NCBI RefSeq assembly: GCF_000518265.1
Contig: NZ_JADG01000008.1
Coordinates: 434,001 to 498,000, forward strand
Reading direction: 5' to 3'
From: Actinomadura oligospora ATCC 43269
Lineage (GTDB): Bacteria > Actinomycetota > Actinomycetes > Streptosporangiales > Streptosporangiaceae
DNA: 64,000 nucleotides
Part shown: in pieces, positions 24,497 to 32,423 of the stretch
Layout of the letters: each line of letters opens with the position of its first letter
Position numbering within the stretch: position 1 is the stretch's first letter
Notes under the pieces: model-generated
Database searches by the model: none
What the model saw: only the letters and a program-made list of their open reading frames with translations
Told to the model about the DNA's origin: nothing
Position numbers and translations under genes: made by a program

Positions 24497-25369
24497 ATGG
24501 CCACGGACCAGGGTCCTGTAGTCGACAGCGCGTTGCTGCGCAGCGAACTCGTCAGGCTGCGGAAAGAGAAGGGCCTGACCCAGGAGCAGGTGGCGCGGAC
24601 CCTGGAGTGGTCGCCGTCCAAGCTGATCAGGGTCGAGGGCGGCAAGAGCTCGATCACCCGCACCGATCTCCAGGCGCTCCTCATGACGTACGACGTGACG
24701 TCCGAGAGCCGCCAGGAGCGTCTGCAGACGCTCGCGCGAGGCGCCCGCGAGACCCCCTGGTGGAGCAGATACCGCGGCTTGGTCAACGACGACCTGCTGA
24801 GTCTCACTGGTTACACCGCCGGCGCCTCCATCATCCGCCAGTTCCACGGCACGTTGGTGCCGGGGCTCCTGCAGATCCGCGAGTACGCGCAGGTGCTCGT
24901 GTCGGACTTCGGTGATCCGACGGCTGCGCAGATGAGCATCGAGCTGCGGTTGGAGCGTCAGCGCCGGCTCGCCGAGCGCGCGAAGCCCCCGCGCCAGTAC
25001 TACCTGCTCGACGAGGCCGTCATCCGCCGCCACGTCGGTGTTGGCCAGGACCCGGGCATCATGCCCATGCAGCTCAGGCACATCGTTGACCGGGTGGAGG
25101 GCGAGGACCAGCTCAGCGTGCGGGTCATTCCGTTCAAGGCCGGATACCACCAGGGCGTGTACGGTCCGTTCGTCCTGCTGGAGTTCGACGGTGAGCTGTC
25201 CGACGTGCTGCACCTCGAGGGACGGCCCGGCACGGCGGCGACGATCACCGGCGACGACCCGCAGATCGCCGAGTACCGGGACATTTTCGAACGTATGCTC
25301 GAGGCCGCGTTGCCGGCCGACCAGACCATCGAACTCATCCGGCAGGTAGCGGACGAGCTGGAAGGGTGA
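24497..25369 (+). CDS. XRE-family regulator with DUF5753 (Scr1-like antitoxin type)
   Basis: 290 residues. An N-terminal HTH (LRSELVRLRKEKGLTQEQVARTLEWSPSKLIRVE, about 15-50) is followed by a DUF5753 domain (GTLVPGLLQIREYAQVL ... LDEAVIRRHVG ... VIPFKAGYHQGVYGPFVLLEF). This pair of domains, followed by a DUF397 gene, is very common in actinomycetes and some pairs behave like toxin-antitoxin or developmental regulators. The DUF397 gene lies 227 bp downstream. Confidence 0.88.
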   Translation: MATDQGPVVDSALLRSELVRLRKEKGLTQEQVARTLEWSPSKLIRVEGGKSSITRTDLQALLMTYDVTSESRQERLQTLARGARETPWWSRYRGLVNDDLLSLTGYTAGASIIRQFHGTLVPGLLQIREYAQVLVSDFGDPTAAQMSIELRLERQRRLAERAKPPRQYYLLDEAVIRRHVGVGQDPGIMPMQLRHIVDRVEGEDQLSVRVIPFKAGYHQGVYGPFVLLEFDGELSDVLHLEGRPGTAATITGDDPQIAEYRDIFERMLEAALPADQTIELIRQVADELEG

Positions 25370-25596
25370 GGGAGGGATAACTCGAATCGCACACCTATCG
25401 GGCCACCGGGCCATATAGGGCGACTCCGTGATCTTGTGGCGGAGTGTAGGCGGGAAAAGGACAAACGTTTACACTCATGGGCGGAGAGGCCACAAGGTTG
25501 TGGTGAGTTATGCCCAACTCGACCCTGGCTCAGTGGGTGCGCCGGTCCGATCTCGGGCGAGGTGACCCCTGCCGGCAATGTATGGAGGGTTGCTGG

Positions 25597-25821
25597 ATGG
25601 TCGTTCGGTCGGACCGGGGGAACGTGCTCGATTGGCGGAAGAGCAGTGTGAGTGGCAACCAGGGCGATTGCGTCGAGGTCGCGCCGTGGCGGACATCGGT
25701 GCTGGTGCGAGATTCTCACGCGCCCGAGCGTGGGGAGATGGAGCTGAGTCACGATCGGTGGCGCGGACTTCTGACAAGTATTCGCGCTGGACGATGTGAC
25801 GTTGTGCCAAGATCCGGCTGA
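25597..25821 (+). CDS. DUF397 protein
   Basis: 74 residues from ATG with GGAGGG 7 bases upstream; an earlier ATG at 25510 is less likely. LDWRKSSVSGNQGDCVEVA and VRDSHAPERGEMELSHDRWRGLL are the DUF397 signature. Partner of the XRE-DUF5753 protein; in known pairs the DUF397 protein acts as its small antagonist or toxin-like partner. The intervening 227 bp may hold its own promoter. Confidence 0.88.
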   Translation: MVVRSDRGNVLDWRKSSVSGNQGDCVEVAPWRTSVLVRDSHAPERGEMELSHDRWRGLLTSIRAGRCDVVPRSG

Positions 25822-25904
25822 TTTTCGTCCACCGGAATTCCGTGTGTTCGAGTGTGTGTTGTGGGGCGACCACGCTCGGGCGAGGGACGGTCGCCGCGGG
25901 GTGA

Positions 25905-25924
25905 GCGGAGCACACGTGCTCCGC
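25905..25924. terminator. Perfect 20-bp palindrome after DUF397 gene
   Basis: GCGGAGCAC-AC-GTGCTCCGC, 9-bp arms, 84 bp after the DUF397 stop. Either a short terminator hairpin or an operator; no U-tract. Confidence 0.4.
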
Positions 25925-25955
25925 GAGGCGGACGGGGCCGCGGCGACACCGTCCC

Positions 25956-26051
25956 GTGGTGGCGTCGTCCTGTGGCGATGTCGCCCAGAGGTGGTGTCGT
26001 CCTGCGGTGATTTTGGCTCTGGGTGATGTCGTCCTGGAGTGCGGCTTGGTG
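25956..26051. repeat. Three degenerate 32-bp tandem repeats
   Basis: GTCGTCCTG recurs at 25964, 25996 and 26028, exactly 32 bp apart, with flanking bases partly conserved (GGTGNTGTCGTCCTG). Non-coding, directly upstream of the FAD oxidase gene. Confidence 0.6.
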
Positions 26052-26107
26052 GGGGCGGCCTGAAGCGGTCGCGGGTCGGGCGGGCGGTCGCGGGTTACCG
26101 TGAGGGA

Positions 26108-28948
26108 ATGATCAGGTCTCTTGCCGGAGAGCTTTCGGGGATCGTCCGCACCGACCTGACGGCGCGGACGGCCTACTCCTCGGACGCGTCCCTGTACAGG
26201 CGTGTCCCGGTCGCGGTGGCGGAGCCGCGCTCGGTGGAGGACCTCGAACGGATCCGGCGGGTGGTGGTCGGGGCCGGGGTGCCGGTGACCATGCGCGGCG
26301 GCGGGACGTCCGTGGCGGGGAACTCGATCGGGGACGGGCTGGTCGTCGACGTCTCGCGGCACCTGACGGCGATCAAGGCGATCGACCCCGAGGCGCGGAC
26401 GGCCGTGGTCGAGCCCGGGGTCGTCCTGGACGATCTGCGCGCGGCGGCGGGGGTTCACGGGCTGACGTTCGGGCCCGATCCGTCCACTCATGCGCGGTGC
26501 ACGCTCGGCGGGATGATCGGCAACAACGCCTGCGGGCCGCACAGCGTCGCGTACGGGACGACGGCCGCGAACGTCCTGGAGCTGCGGCTTCTGCTCGCGG
26601 ACGGGCGGCAGGTCACCGCGCGGCGCGGCGGTATCGACGACCTCGAACTCGAACGTGGGTTGCGGGCGTTGCGGGACGCGTATCTCGGCCCGCTGCGCAC
26701 CGAGCTCGGACGGTTCGAGCGGCAGGGGTCCGGTTACGGGCTGCACCATCTGCTGCACGAGAACGGGTTCGACGTGGCGAAGGCGCTGGTCGGGGCCGAG
26801 GGGACGTGCGGGATCGTCACCGAGGCGACGGTCCGGCTGGTCGAGCCGCCGAAGGCGCGTGCGCTCGCGGTGCTCGGGTTCGCGGACGTGTACGAGGCGG
26901 CGGAGGCGGGGCCCGCGATCGCGGCGTCCGGGGCGGTGCTGACCGTCGAGGGCATGGCGTCCGACCTGCTCGCCGCGCTGCGCGCCCGGCCGGGACGGCA
27001 GCGGGCTGGGGCCGACCTACCGTCCGGCGGCGGCTGGCTGTACTGCGAGGTCGGCGGGGAGAGCCCGGAGGCGGCGCGCGAGGCCGCGCACGCTCTGGCC
27101 CGCGCGACGAAGCACTCGGTGGTCGTGGACGAGCCGCGGCGCATGCGGGACCTGTGGTGGATCCGGGAGGCGGGCGCGGGCATCGTGACGCGCCTTCCGG
27201 ACGGCGGTGAGGCGTGGCCCGGCTGGGAGGACTCGGCCGTCCCGCCCGAACGTCTGGCCTCCTACCTGCGGGAACTGTATGCATTGATGCGGACGCACGG
27301 GTTGCGCGGCGTGCCGTTCGGGCATTTCGGCGAGGGCTGCCTGCATGTGCGGCTCGACTTTCCGCTGAGGACGCGTCCGGGGGCGTACCGGGCGTTCGTC
27401 GAGGACGCGGCCGATCTCGTCGTCGGGCACGGCGGATCGGTGTCGGGAGAGCATGGCGACGGCCACGCCCGGTCCGAGCTGCTGGACCGCATGTACTCGC
27501 CCGAGGTGCGGGTGGCGTTCGCCGCGTTCAAGCACCTCTTCGATCCCGGCCGCACGTTCAACCCGGGCGTGATCACCGATCCGGAGCCGCTGGACGAGCG
27601 GCTGCGTCCCGGGCCGGGCGCGGACCGGCTCACGATCACGCCGGTGCACGCGCTGTCGCGCGACGGCGGTTCGTTCACGGCGGCCGTGCAGCGGTGCGTG
27701 GGCGTCGGCGCGTGCCGGGTCGTCTCGGGCGGGACGTCCATGTGCCCGTCGTTCAAGGTCACCCGGGACGAGGTCCATTCGACGCGGGGGCGGGCCCGGG
27801 TGCTGGCCGAGTTGCTGCGCGGTGAGTCGCTGCGGGACGGCTGGCGTTCGACCGAGGCGCGGGACGCGCTCGACCTGTGCCTCTCGTGCAAGGCGTGCGC
27901 GAGCGACTGCCCGGTCAACGTCGACATGGCCACGTACAAGTCCGAGTTTCTGCACCGCCATTACGCGGGGCGCGTCCGGCCGATGACGCACTACTCGATG
28001 GGGTGGCTGCCGCTGTGGTCGCGGCTCGCGACGTCCGTCCCGGGGGTGGCGGGGATGGCGAACGCGGCGCTCCGGCGGCCTCGCGTCGCGAAGGCGGTGA
28101 AGTTCGCGGCGGGGGTCGAACCGCGTCGTGACCTGCCGCCTTTCGCCGTCCGGCCGCTGCGGGGCAGCCTGCCTGAGCGGGGTGGGGGACGGCCTGTCGT
28201 GCTGTGGCCCGACACGTTCACCGCGTTCCACACGCCTGAGGTCGGACGGGCCGCCGTGACCGTTCTGTCCGCGACCGGGCACCGGGCCGTCCTACCGCCG
28301 CGCGCGGTCTGCTGCGGCCTGACCTGGCAGTCCACCGGGCAGCTCGGGATCGCGAAGCGGGTGCTGCGGCGGACGCTCGACGTGCTCGAACCCGCCCTCG
28401 ACGCCGGGCTGCCGGTCGTCGGCCTCGAACCGTCCTGCACGGTCATGCTGCGCGACGAGGCCCCCGAGTTGCTGCCGGACGATCCGCGCGCGCACCGCCT
28501 AGCCGCGTCCGTGGTCACGCTCGCCGAGCTCGTCGCGGACGTCGACCCGTGGCCGTTCGGGACGGTCGACCAGGACGCCGTCGCGCAGGTGCACTGCCAC
28601 CAGGAGGCCAAGGGCTCCTACGCTCCCGACCTGCGCGTTCTCGAACGGCTCGGGGTGCGGACGGACGTGGTCGGGTCGGGGTGCTGCGGCCTCGCGGGCG
28701 ACTTCGGGTTCGCGCGCGGGCACTGGGACGTGTCGCAGGGCTGCGCCGAACGCGAGCTGTACCCGAAGGCCCGCGACGCGCCGCTCGTCCTGGCGGACGG
28801 GTTCTCGTGCCGCGTCCAGATCGTCCAGGGGACGGGACGGCGCGCCGTCCACCTGGCCGAACTGCTCGCGGACGCGCTCAGAACGGGCGTCAGGGGGTCG
28901 GACCGACCACCTTCAGGAGGTTCTGGACGTCCTCGCCCGAGGGGATGA
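26108..28948 (+). CDS. FAD-binding/4Fe-4S oxidoreductase (YdiJ-like 2-hydroxyacid dehydrogenase)
   Basis: 946 residues from ATG after GAGGGA. Domains: PCMH-type FAD binding (about 25-235, MRGGGTSVAGNSIGDG, GGMIGNNACGPHSVAYG), FAD-oxidase C-terminal domain (to about 490, GHFGEGCLHVR, SGEHGDGHARSELL), two 4Fe-4S sites (CVGVGACRVV...CPSFK and CLSCKACASDCPVNVD) and two CCG domains (CCGLTWQSTG, GCCGLAGDFGF). This is the layout of YdiJ-like D-2-hydroxyglutarate or D-lactate dehydrogenases feeding the respiratory chain. Its 3' end overlaps the convergent nat gene by 59 bp. Confidence 0.88.
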   Translation: MIRSLAGELSGIVRTDLTARTAYSSDASLYRRVPVAVAEPRSVEDLERIRRVVVGAGVPVTMRGGGTSVAGNSIGDGLVVDVSRHLTAIKAIDPEARTAVVEPGVVLDDLRAAAGVHGLTFGPDPSTHARCTLGGMIGNNACGPHSVAYGTTAANVLELRLLLADGRQVTARRGGIDDLELERGLRALRDAYLGPLRTELGRFERQGSGYGLHHLLHENGFDVAKALVGAEGTCGIVTEATVRLVEPPKARALAVLGFADVYEAAEAGPAIAASGAVLTVEGMASDLLAALRARPGRQRAGADLPSGGGWLYCEVGGESPEAAREAAHALARATKHSVVVDEPRRMRDLWWIREAGAGIVTRLPDGGEAWPGWEDSAVPPERLASYLRELYALMRTHGLRGVPFGHFGEGCLHVRLDFPLRTRPGAYRAFVEDAADLVVGHGGSVSGEHGDGHARSELLDRMYSPEVRVAFAAFKHLFDPGRTFNPGVITDPEPLDERLRPGPGADRLTITPVHALSRDGGSFTAAVQRCVGVGACRVVSGGTSMCPSFKVTRDEVHSTRGRARVLAELLRGESLRDGWRSTEARDALDLCLSCKACASDCPVNVDMATYKSEFLHRHYAGRVRPMTHYSMGWLPLWSRLATSVPGVAGMANAALRRPRVAKAVKFAAGVEPRRDLPPFAVRPLRGSLPERGGGRPVVLWPDTFTAFHTPEVGRAAVTVLSATGHRAVLPPRAVCCGLTWQSTGQLGIAKRVLRRTLDVLEPALDAGLPVVGLEPSCTVMLRDEAPELLPDDPRAHRLAASVVTLAELVADVDPWPFGTVDQDAVAQVHCHQEAKGSYAPDLRVLERLGVRTDVVGSGCCGLAGDFGFARGHWDVSQGCAERELYPKARDAPLVLADGFSCRVQIVQGTGRRAVHLAELLADALRTGVRGSDRPPSGGSGRPRPRG

Positions 28949-29738
28949 TCCCGAAGTCGGCGAGCGTCTTGATGAACTCGGAGGGTTCCAGCTCGCGGGT
29001 CTCGCGCGTGCCGTCCGGCCGGATGGTGATCAGGGTCAGGTTGTCGAGCTGGCGGAGCGCGTCCACGGCGAACCGCTGGGCGAACACGCGTGCGACGAAC
29101 GGCGAGCGCGCGTTCGTGGCGACGTAGTGGCTGCCTAGGGCGAAGTCGATCGGGAACGCCCGGACCTGCGTGAACACGTGCCGCCGCACCCAGCCCTCCG
29201 GGCCGTGCTGCTGGAGGGTCCAGTTCCGCACGCCGAACTCGTCGTCGTCCAGCCGGACGAGCCGGAACCGCCAGCCCTCCTGGACGGACTCGGCGCCGTC
29301 CTCGAGCGGCAGCGGCTCCAGCGGCCCGCCGCCGAACCCGACGTCGCACAGCCACGCGCGGTCGTCGTCCTCGGGCCGGACCACCAGCAGCGCGTGCGTC
29401 GCGGGACGGACCGTCCCCTCGGGCGCGCCGACGACGACGCGTCCGACGACACCGGTGAAGTCGAAGCCGAGTCGTTCCAGCACCGCCGCGAACAGCGCGG
29501 CGTGCTCGAAGCAGTAGCCTCCGCGCTCGGAACGCACCAGCTTGTCCTGGAGGGACGGAACGTCCAGCAGGACGGGGCGGCGGAGCACGGGCTCCAGGTT
29601 CTCGAACGGGATCGACGTGGTGTGCCCCCGGTGCAGCGCGCGCAACGTGGCGAGCGTCGGCGTCCGCTCTCCGCCGAAGCCGACCCGGTCCAGGTAGGCG
29701 TCGAGATCCAGGTCGCCGCCGTGCCACATGTCGCTCAT
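28890..29738 (-). CDS. nat: Arylamine N-acetyltransferase
   Basis: 282 residues, the normal length. The catalytic triad is visible: Cys in ERGGYCFEHAALF (near residue 76), His in RPATHALLVV and Asp in LCDVGFGG. TSIPFENLEPVL is a further family signature. Acetyl-CoA-dependent transfer to arylamines, hydrazines or intermediates of secondary metabolism. Because NATs acetylate hydrazines, its presence 13 kb from the hydrazine-type cluster may be coincidence. Followed by a BlaI-type regulator gene upstream on the same strand. Confidence 0.92.
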   Translation of the reverse strand: MSDMWHGGDLDLDAYLDRVGFGGERTPTLATLRALHRGHTTSIPFENLEPVLRRPVLLDVPSLQDKLVRSERGGYCFEHAALFAAVLERLGFDFTGVVGRVVVGAPEGTVRPATHALLVVRPEDDDRAWLCDVGFGGGPLEPLPLEDGAESVQEGWRFRLVRLDDDEFGVRNWTLQQHGPEGWVRRHVFTQVRAFPIDFALGSHYVATNARSPFVARVFAQRFAVDALRQLDNLTLITIRPDGTRETRELEPSEFIKTLADFGIIPSGEDVQNLLKVVGPTP

Positions 29739-29756
29739 GCGAAGAACGCTACGACC

Positions 29757-30212
29757 TCAACCACTCCTCAGGTCAAGACGGTTCTCCGCCGGGACGTCCT
29801 CGACGGCGGGACGGTCGGGGACGGGGTCGTGCGGGCGCGCCAGGATCGCACGGAGCGTCAGCTCCTCCTCGGGGCTGAGCGTCGCGACGAACCGGGCCAG
29901 CACCTCGGGCGGATCGCTGGCGACCCGGAGCCGGTCGTGCATCTGGTCGGCGACGAGCCGGGACTCGTCCACGGCCAGTTTGTAGAGGAAGTGGCGGCCC
30001 TCACGTATCCGGCTGACCAGGCCCTTGCCGAGCAGCCGGAACAGGATCGTGTTCACCGTGGTGTAGGCGGGCGCGCCGATCAGCGCCTCGCGCAGCTCCG
30101 CGGTCGCGACCGGGCGCTCCGCGGCGGCGAGCGCCGCCAGCACCTCGGCCTCCAGCTGCCCCAGCCGTCTGCGCGTCACCGGATCCGTCCCCGCTCCGTC
30201 CGACGTTTGCAT
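29757..30212 (-). CDS. BlaI/MecI/CopY-family repressor
   Basis: 151 residues. RRRLGQLEAEVLAALAAAERPVATAELREALI ... AYTTVNTILFRLLGKGLVSR is the BlaI winged helix; the C-terminal half gives a dimerisation helix. Usually paired with a BlaR1-type membrane protease, absent here. Start choice MQTSDGAG with possible later starts. It ends 18 bp before the nat start and may regulate that gene. Confidence 0.8.
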   Translation of the reverse strand: MQTSDGAGTDPVTRRRLGQLEAEVLAALAAAERPVATAELREALIGAPAYTTVNTILFRLLGKGLVSRIREGRHFLYKLAVDESRLVADQMHDRLRVASDPPEVLARFVATLSPEEELTLRAILARPHDPVPDRPAVEDVPAENRLDLRSG

Positions 30213-30430
30213 GATGGGGCAATCGTAGTCCGCGCCGTCCGGTCTGGGACGCCTCGTCCCTCCCGGTTCTCCCGTTCGTTTCAGGAGATTCCCATCGCAC
30301 GGTTAGCGATCATGCTCAAGGGTAATGAAGAGGCTGCGGAGAGTAATCAACCTCTCTCGCAAGGACGCCCGCCGCGCCGGGCCACACCGACCGGAGCCCG
30401 TCACCGACCCCCGGGCCCCCGGATCGGCCC

Positions 30431-30459
30431 GGCGCGGTGGGCGACCCGCCCACCGCGCC
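30431..30459 (-). terminator. Terminator of the L,D-transpeptidase gene
   Basis: Perfect 13-bp stem (30431-30443 with 30447-30459) and a 3-base loop, 22 bp past the stop codon on the minus strand; no U-tract. Confidence 0.65.
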
Positions 30460-30480
30460 CTGGCCGCCCGTCCGCGCCGG

Positions 30481-31239
30481 TCAGCGCACGTAGACGGCGG
30501 TGCCCACCGGAACGATCCGGAACAGCAGATCGGCCGTGTGGTACATCGGGATGCGCGCGCACCCGTGCGACGCCGGGTACAGCGGGACGCTCGGCGACCC
30601 GTGCAGCGCGTAACCGCCGTGGAAGTACAGCGGCTTGTAGAGGCCGCCCAGCGGCGCGTGCCGCCAGCCGTTGATCTTCCGCAGGACGCGGAAGTTCCCG
30701 GACGGCGTCTTGGCGTACGAGCACTTGCCCTGCGAGCAGTACCGCTGGCCGGACCCCGTGGACGTCAGCGTGATCAGCTGGACCTTGTTGCCCTTGTAGA
30801 CGACCACGAGCTGGTGCTTCTTGGACACCTCGACGCGGTTGGCCGCCCCGCCCTTCAGGACGCGCGGCGGCTGCGCCGGGTGCGCGAGGGCCTTCCAGGT
30901 CCTCGCGCCGACGGTGCTGCTCGGGGTGATCTTGTTGACGCGCTGGAAGGCGAAGACCGCGTACCGCAGGTCCTTGCCGTACCGGCCGTCGACCGTGCCC
31001 GGGTCGTAGTGCAGCGCCCGCAGGCGCGTCTGGAGATACTTCACCGTCGCGCCCTTGTCGCCATAGTGCAGCGTCTTGGCCTGGGCCGAGACGTCACCCC
31101 GGGCGGCCGCGACGGTGTGCGGGACGAGGCCCGCCCGATCCGGTGCTCGGTGCACGGCGGCCTCGGCGGTGCCGGGCATGGCCGCCGAGATCGTCCCGGC
31201 GATCGCCAGCGGGACGAGACCAAGCAGGAGTCGGCGCAT
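30481..31239 (-). CDS. Secreted L,D-transpeptidase with peptidoglycan-binding domain
   Basis: 252 residues. Signal peptide (MRRLLLGLVPLAIAG ... AEAA), a PG_binding_1 domain (TLHYGDKGATVKYLQTRLRALHYDPGTVDGRYG, about 57-110) and a YkuD catalytic domain with HG...SHGCARIPM, giving catalytic His and Cys. Forms 3-3 cross-links or anchors in the cell wall. Monocistronic, upstream of the BlaI gene on the same strand. Confidence 0.9.
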   Translation of the reverse strand: MRRLLLGLVPLAIAGTISAAMPGTAEAAVHRAPDRAGLVPHTVAAARGDVSAQAKTLHYGDKGATVKYLQTRLRALHYDPGTVDGRYGKDLRYAVFAFQRVNKITPSSTVGARTWKALAHPAQPPRVLKGGAANRVEVSKKHQLVVVYKGNKVQLITLTSTGSGQRYCSQGKCSYAKTPSGNFRVLRKINGWRHAPLGGLYKPLYFHGGYALHGSPSVPLYPASHGCARIPMYHTADLLFRIVPVGTAVYVR

Positions 31240-31422
31240 TCAACTCTCCTCGGGGGTCGGGGTTGTGGGGGGAATGATCTCCCTCATTAAGTAGTCCTCC
31301 GGGCCTCGGGGGACAAGTGGTGCGAGGGGTGCGAATACCCACGAGCCGACGGCCGAACCCAAGGGGCCCGGCCGTCGTCAAAACCCGCGCATGCGATCCG
31401 TCCCGCGCGTGCGGGGACGGTC

Positions 31423-31938
31423 TTAGCGGACGCGGAGCGTCGGGCCGACCTTCGAGGTGTAGAAGATGTGCTTCTTGCTGTCGAGACGGCCGACGGCCGC
31501 GTGGAGGCGGAAGTGGTCGGCGCCTTCGATCGCGCCGGCGACCCGGCGGACCGTCCCGTTGCCGCCGCGGGTGACGAAGCACATGTCGCGGATCGCGTCG
31601 TGCCCCTTGCCGCCCCACAGGTCGTAGCAGAACCCGGCGCTCTTGCCGTCGCCGCGGGTGTCCTTGACCTTGGTCACCAGGAAGACGAACGCGGGGCCGT
31701 TGCCCTTGCGTGCCCAGTACCAGTGGCCCCAGACCTTGGCGCCGCTGATCTCCTTGGCCTTGTAGTAGTGGATCTTGCCGGTGCGCACCATCTTCGCGGT
31801 GGACGACACGTCCGAGCCGGCCAGGAACGACGAGCCGGAGGCGGCCCGGTGGCCGGTGTCCGCGGACGCCGGGAGCGTGGTGGCGAGGGTGGTCGCCAGC
31901 GCCGCGCCGCCGACGATGGCTGCGGTGAGTTTACGCAT
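31423..31938 (-). CDS. Secreted hypothetical protein
   Basis: 171 residues from ATG at 31938 (AAAGG upstream). Signal peptide MRKLTAAIVGGAALATTLA with cleavage after ASA. The mature part contains YYKAKEISGAKVWGHWYWAR and two cysteines (GFCYDLW, DMCFVTRGG) likely to form a disulfide. No family recognised; probably a small secreted beta-rich protein. Confidence 0.75.
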   Translation of the reverse strand: MRKLTAAIVGGAALATTLATTLPASADTGHRAASGSSFLAGSDVSSTAKMVRTGKIHYYKAKEISGAKVWGHWYWARKGNGPAFVFLVTKVKDTRGDGKSAGFCYDLWGGKGHDAIRDMCFVTRGGNGTVRRVAGAIEGADHFRLHAAVGRLDSKKHIFYTSKVGPTLRVR

Positions 31939-31981
31939 GCTGACACCTTTTGTGCGGGGGAGTGATGTGAGTGGTGGGATG

Positions 31982-32190
31982 CTACCCCGCCGACCGCCCT
32001 TCGTGATCATCTTTTTCCGCGAGCACCCAGGCGAGCGTCTCGCCCACGGTCCCTGCGCCCAAGCGGTCGCCGAGCCGCCGCTTCACGGCGAGGCTGCTCC
32101 GCAGCAGCGGGACGGCCCGGTCGACCGCTCAGGGGCCGTACACGTCGGGCGCCACATCGTCGGGGACCTTGAGCACGGCAGCGTCTACCG
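31982..32190 (-). pseudogene. Remnant coding sequence with in-frame stop
   Basis: On the minus strand one frame reads DAAVLKVPDDVAPDVYGP, stop, AVDRAVPLLRSSLAVKRRLG ... TVGETLAWVLAEKDDHEGRSAG, stop. Third positions are almost all G/C both before and after the internal TGA, as in real genes here, and no initiating codon with a ribosome binding site is seen. Probably the end of a decayed gene lying between tRNA-Glu and the secreted protein gene. Family not recognised. Confidence 0.35.
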
Positions 32191-32204
32191 GCGAAAACAA
32201 CAAA

Positions 32205-32230
32205 GCCGGACCTGATCGAGCAGGTCCGGC
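32205..32230 (-). terminator. Terminator of tRNA-Glu
   Basis: 10-bp stem GCCGGACCTG/CAGGTCCGGC, 6-base loop. Reading the minus strand it is followed by TTTGTTGTTTT, a U-rich tail, 56 bp after the tRNA-Glu 3' end. Confidence 0.85.
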
Positions 32231-32285
32231 TGAGGAAGATGGGAGGAATCCGAGCGTGAACGGCTGTCGGATACCCGAAAGTGCG

Positions 32286-32358
32286 TACCCCCTACCGGAT
32301 TCGAACCGGCGCTACCGCCTTGAAAGGGCGGCGTCCTAGGCCGCTAGACGAAGGGGGC
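32286..32358 (-). tRNA. tRNA-Glu (TTC)
   Basis: Acceptor GCCCCCT/AGGGGGT (G-U at the first pair), anticodon stem CCGCC/GGCGG, loop CTTTCAA with anticodon TTC, T-loop TTCGAAT, discriminator A. Same strand as tRNA-Asp and tRNA-Phe 18.6 kb away. Confidence 0.95.
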
Positions 32359-32423
32359 CTAAGGCGGGCTGGGCCCACCGTTGTGCCCAGCATAGGGGAC
32401 AACGTGGGGGGACGCACAAACGG

